A stretch of 64,000 nt of DNA from assembly GCF_030848805.1 (NCBI RefSeq), contig NC_092359.1:3275001-3339000 (forward strand). Direction: 5' to 3'. A model generated the notes under the pieces. That model saw nothing but the letters and a program-made list of their open reading frames with translations. It was not told where the DNA came from and did not search any database. The stretch comes from Temnothorax longispinosus. Taxonomy: Eukaryota; Arthropoda; Insecta; Hymenoptera; Formicidae. Shown one piece after another: positions 59,973-64,000 of this stretch. Position numbers and translations under genes: made by a program. How positions within the stretch are numbered: position 1 is the stretch's first letter; each line of letters starts with the position of its first letter.

Positions 59973-62609
59973 TTAAACGTTCAAGTCCTCCCAATCCTCG
60001 ATCTGCCGAGGAGTAAGCTCGATCGTGATCCTGGTCAGAGTGCGTAGGAGGTCGTGCAATCTTGACGGTAACGGGTTCGCCTGCAGGTCGATGAATTCCA
60101 GAGCGGGCGCGTGCCTGAGCCTCTCGACGTCGATATCTGCAGAATGAAACCAATGATGTTGTCATTTCAAGAAAAAATCTATTACATTTTGAAAATTGTC
60201 CTTTGTTTTGATCACGATATAGAAATGCGATAATTTACCTAAGACCTCTTTTTCGATCTATATAGCATTAGAAATTGGACTCGTTGAAATTATATCGATT
60301 TTAATCCTTGAATTAAATACTTAATGTTGATATTTTTAGTACATCCAAAATTATTCTAATAATTGCATGGTTTTAGGATACTTTTTGGGAGGAGGAGTAT
60401 TGTGCGATCCGTTAATTGATTGAATTGCTGTTTAATAATATTCGATGAAGATCTTACATAACGACAAGTTAATCGATACTGACCGATGATGAAATTGTTG
60501 CTGGCGAGAAGTCGTTTAAGCTGCGGTATCCGCCAGGCGACAGATGGTAGAGCGATGAAAGTGTTGTGCGAGATATCGAGTCGTTCCAGAGCTTGCAGCT
60601 CGGCCAGCTCCTCGGGCAACTTGCTCATCTGATTGTGGCTTAAGTTCAATTCTGCAAACACAATAGGCGTCTTGAAATACATAATAATGTGGGATTTTTA
60701 TTATAAGCGGAAATTCTTCTAAAAGTAAATTTTATAAAAGCGGAGATTTAATCTGAAATTGCTCTATAGTTTATCACTCACCGGTGATTAGTGAGAATTT
60801 CACGGCAAACTTTGGAGGGATTTTTGTGATCACGTTGCCGGAGAGGTCGCATCTCTTCAGCTCCGTGTGCCGCATCAGATGGTAAACTGCGTCCGGGATT
60901 TGCATGAGCTGGCATTCTGACAAGTCTAAAAAGTAAAACGAAAGAACGTATATACAGTTTCCTGAAAAAAGAAAAATAACACAAACGTCGTGACTTTAAG
61001 TTAATGCTTTCAGGGTTCTCGTTAAATTTCAACCGCCATGTAGAAATTAGAGTAAAGTCGTTTCGAAATTAATTAACATCAATTTCAGCGATAAATTCAT
61101 TTTCAAAACACGAAACGAGTATTGTGTTTTAAAAATGAAATAAAAATTAATATCTTCGATTTCCGGGGGCCCCCGCACATCCTTCATAAATAATGAAAGT
61201 GTAGGCCGTTATTTATTGCGATCTTGTATCTTTCGACATATATCCTATTACTATCCATTATATAAATACCTTCTCCCTTTCTCCAAATACTCAATCGTAA
61301 TTTTTAATGGAAATCGACAATCGAATATCGACAATCAGTGACGAAACATTGGATGAAAAATAAATAACTCTTTTTGCACTAAAATAATTATTCTTCCAAT
61401 ATTTTATTTCGCGGCAGCCTCTTTCGATGCGCGAATAGAATTCCACCTGTGACTGCGATTAACGTTAAACCGAGAGAACATATATACGACTTTCCCGCGC
61501 GCGCGTTCAGATATCGACAAACATCGGTTAAGCTGTAATAATGAAATTATAATGTAAAGGTGCTCCGCCACTCGGAAAAAAAATGAGAAAACGCCAGTCT
61601 AGGCGCATCATAACTGCTGAAAGTGCACTTAACGTCAGCGCGCACCGCGTTTCACGCTTTCTCCAGCACGGAAGACCGCCGACGCTGAATCTAACTCGAA
61701 GAACGCGCGGGAGCCGAGAATGTGTTACGGAACAAACGTATATATTCCGCGTTATATATTTATCAATCATCGCGATCATTATAACATCGGCGCGCACGCG
61801 GTTCCGGAAGGATAACGAGCCGCGCAGAATTGCGCGATTTAGTAATTCAACAAACGTGGATTCATTATGCGCTTCGTGAAGTTGAGCAAAATTATCGAAT
61901 CCTCAATCCAATTCTAATAAACTACAAAAAGAATCAAGCTCGTGTATTTTAAAATAATGTAGTAGTAAGTAGAAAGTTCACAGGCCAATAAACGAGCAAT
62001 CGAGAGACGTTAAAAACGTCCCTATATGTATATTTAAAATAGATTTAAGAGATATTAATCTATTTTTAATTTTTAGATATTGAACTATTTTTAACTAGTT
62101 TTTAAATTTAATATTTCTCAATTGCTCGGCCTTTGAACTTTCTACACAACAAATTCTAATAATTAAGAAAAATGCTGCCTCATATTTTCCTCTTCTTCGT
62201 GGAGAACCCAAGAAATATAAAATTCTCGTAAAATTTTGTCATTCTGTAAATTCGGACGCTGTTGATTATCGAAATCTCCAAACTCGATGCAAAGAGAAAA
62301 CTGTACAATTATACAATGAAATTTCTTCGGTTGTAAGAATCAATTAAGCCGCGTTTTCGCAATTTCTGCTACCCCGGTCCCGGTCGCGCACCAATGCGAA
62401 ATGCGAATAAGCGCGTTACGAAAACACCGCGGTGGAATGGTGGAAACCTGGCCGCGAAACGGACCCGTCGCGGATTAAACAATCTTCCTGGCGAATTTTA
62501 AACGCGAGCAAAAGGAATCGCGTGTGTCGCTTTCACCGAATTTACCGAGGCTCTCGTTCTCCTTCGCCTCCTCGCAGCGATGAACCACTCTGGTAACGGC
62601 GTGCGCCAT
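59973..62609 (-). CDS. LRRC20: LRRC20-like leucine-rich-repeat protein
   Basis: Four coding exons on the minus strand, 62609-62546, 60925-60782, 60651-60484 and 60136-59973 (64+144+168+164 nt), give 179 residues, close to the family length of about 184. After a helical start (MAHAVTRVVHRCEEAKENES) come about five leucine-rich repeats: LDLSECQLMQIPDAVYHL, CDLSGNVITKIPPKF, LNLSHNQMSKLPEELAEL, LDISHNTFIALP and FIDLQANPLPSRLHDLL. The protein ends in an acidic tail (TPRQIEDWEDLNV). It has no signal peptide, TM segment or catalytic domain, so an intracellular binding role is likely; the biochemical function of LRRC20 is not established. Repeat boundaries fall near exon boundaries. The initiator ATG sits in a CpG-rich first exon whose donor (GTAAAT) joins in phase. 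Confidence 0.88.
60926..62545. other. LRRC20 intron 1
   Basis: A 1.6 kb intron. No gene or repeat element was recognised; open frames on both strands at 61528-61879 lack domain motifs. Confidence 0.5.
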
Positions 62610-64000
62610 TTTCGACGTCGCCGTCGCCGGGCCGCACTGACTCACCGACTCGCGGTGTTCAGAGACTGCGTTTGAAGCATTTATTTCTGTGCGTGCCTGC
62701 CGAAATAAATCCCACCACCTGGTCGGCCGTGATACTCATCTCACGGCTCATTCTCGGATATCTCAGGTTATCGAGGGGGAAATGCACGAACTGTTCCGCG
62801 ATGGCCGAACGAGCGCGCGCGCACGCGATATGGGCTGCGTCTTGCGCCGGAAATCGAAGATTTGGATATTTAGAACATGACGTTTCGCAAGTGCTCGACG
62901 AGAGCTTAATCGGCTTAATCGACTGATAAATTTTGAAAATTTTTTTAACATATATGGCAAGGGGACTGGAGTGAAAGTAGTCGTCAGATTGTTATTTGTT
63001 TGTCACAACGTCGTTTCCGGATAAGCTAATTGCTCTGAATCATATGGCCTTGGATTTAATTTTGATAAACTTTAATTTTATGTGTCATAATATTTTTATC
63101 GGAGATCTTGAACTTTGCGCGATTAGTTGATTCTTATAAAAAATGTTGGATCCTTATAGATAGATTGAAGTGCAGAATATATAAAGAAAGACACAACTTA
63201 ATTAATTATAATTAATTAATCATAATCAATCATAATTAATCAATTATAATTAATTTAATACTATTCTACGAAAATTGCTCTTAATTCTTTTGGACTCATT
63301 TTCATTTGAATTAAGAATGATCTTTCTTTCGCAAACAAGTATTTGGATTATATTACATTGTAAAACGTTCTATAATTCGTGCAAAAGATAATTAAGTGGG
63401 AATAAAATACTCGAACGGGCGATTGTGCAATTAGTATGAGAGTCATTGTGCAATTAGTATGAAAGTTATTTTTCGCTATTGCTCTCACGCGGCTAGTTAA
63501 CGTGCGTGCGATCGTTTTTCTTCGCCAAAAAAGTGGTAAAAAAGGCCCGATATCAAGCTGCCATTTAAGGTCGCGATGCCTTATACGGGAACTTCTCGCA
63601 TTTGTAGACGCGCGTTTGTGCGTTTCGCGCTGGAAAGTTCCTGCATTTCTGGATTCTTACACGGGATCTTTTTTCCACGCACGAAAGCCTCGGACACCTG
63701 CAGAGCTGCAGGTGCAGTATCTGCAGCAACTATGATTAAAAAAAAAAGAATGTTTTATAAAATAAACTTATTTCTTTATCTTATCGCAGGATGCAATATT
63801 GAAGATTCAATATTTATAATCTAAGTTAATGTCAGTTTGTATTAAATCTTTAACAATGCGCGCTAAACTTGTAACGTGTCACAGTTCTACGAAATCAGAA
63901 GTCTTATGACTCGGACTTGATCCAAAATTGGAATCAGTGGAGGATCAATAGCGATTTATTGCTCGCGCAGTCGTTCTTTGCCGCTTCATTCGTATTACAG
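62610..64000. other. Upstream region of LRRC20, no gene seen
   Basis: The first 100 bp is CpG-rich and is the likely LRRC20 promoter and 5' UTR. The rest is AT-rich, with a block of inverted and direct ATAATTAATTA repeats at about 63198-63260. Open frames at 62672-62926 and 63502-63824 have no recognised family signature. Confidence 0.45.

Noticed and set aside
63502..63824. Open frames near the right end of the window
   Set aside because: No family signature or splice-consistent neighbours; may be noise or part of a gene outside the window.

Overview
The window is animal nuclear DNA from an insect, most likely a hymenopteran and possibly an ant. This rests on the set of insect orthologues, GT-AG introns from about 65 bp to 19 kb, AT-rich spacers broken by CpG-rich promoter islands, and many short hairpin (MITE-like) transposons. 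The species cannot be named from the sequence alone.

Seven protein-coding genes were rebuilt exon by exon, with reading phase checked at every junction. Their strands alternate strictly: B3GLCT-like beta-1,3-glucosyltransferase (-, 3' end outside the window), a CTR-family copper transporter (+), RNF14-type RBR ubiquitin ligase (-), folylpolyglutamate synthase (+), swiss cheese / neuropathy target esterase (-), Cip4/FNBP1-type F-BAR protein (+) and an LRRC20-like leucine-rich-repeat protein (-). Each neighbour pair is therefore head-to-head (shared promoter region) or tail-to-tail.

Layout. 1-1226: B3GLCT 5' half with a hairpin MITE in intron 1. 1227-3308: promoter region and copper transporter. 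3798-5440: RNF14. 5986-10778: a 4.8 kb imperfect palindrome built from nested and adjacent hairpin elements, lying in the spacer between RNF14 and FPGS and ending about 90 bp before the FPGS start codon. 10868-13029: FPGS. 13448-21636: sws, 15 coding exons giving about 1337 residues, with one extra alternative exon. 21637-23239: divergent sws/Cip4 promoter region. 23240-53533: Cip4, with a 19 kb first intron holding several MITEs, a (GA)n tract and a degenerate tandem repeat, and a tRNA-derived SINE in intron 3. 53534-59972: long spacer / 3' UTR. 59973-62609: LRRC20. 62610-64000: upstream sequence with no gene seen.

The genes do not form a pathway; they are ordinary housekeeping or signalling genes (ER O-glycosylation, copper uptake, ubiquitination, folate retention, phospholipid hydrolysis, membrane curvature and actin). 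The most interesting signals are (i) a pair of equal-length, equal-phase alternative exons in sws that both encode the catalytic-Asp segment of the patatin domain, one with DGG and the other with DGC; (ii) the composite giant palindrome; (iii) a SINE with a T-tract tail and a clear target-site duplication; and (iv) an in-phase third exon that gives the copper transporter a different C-terminus.
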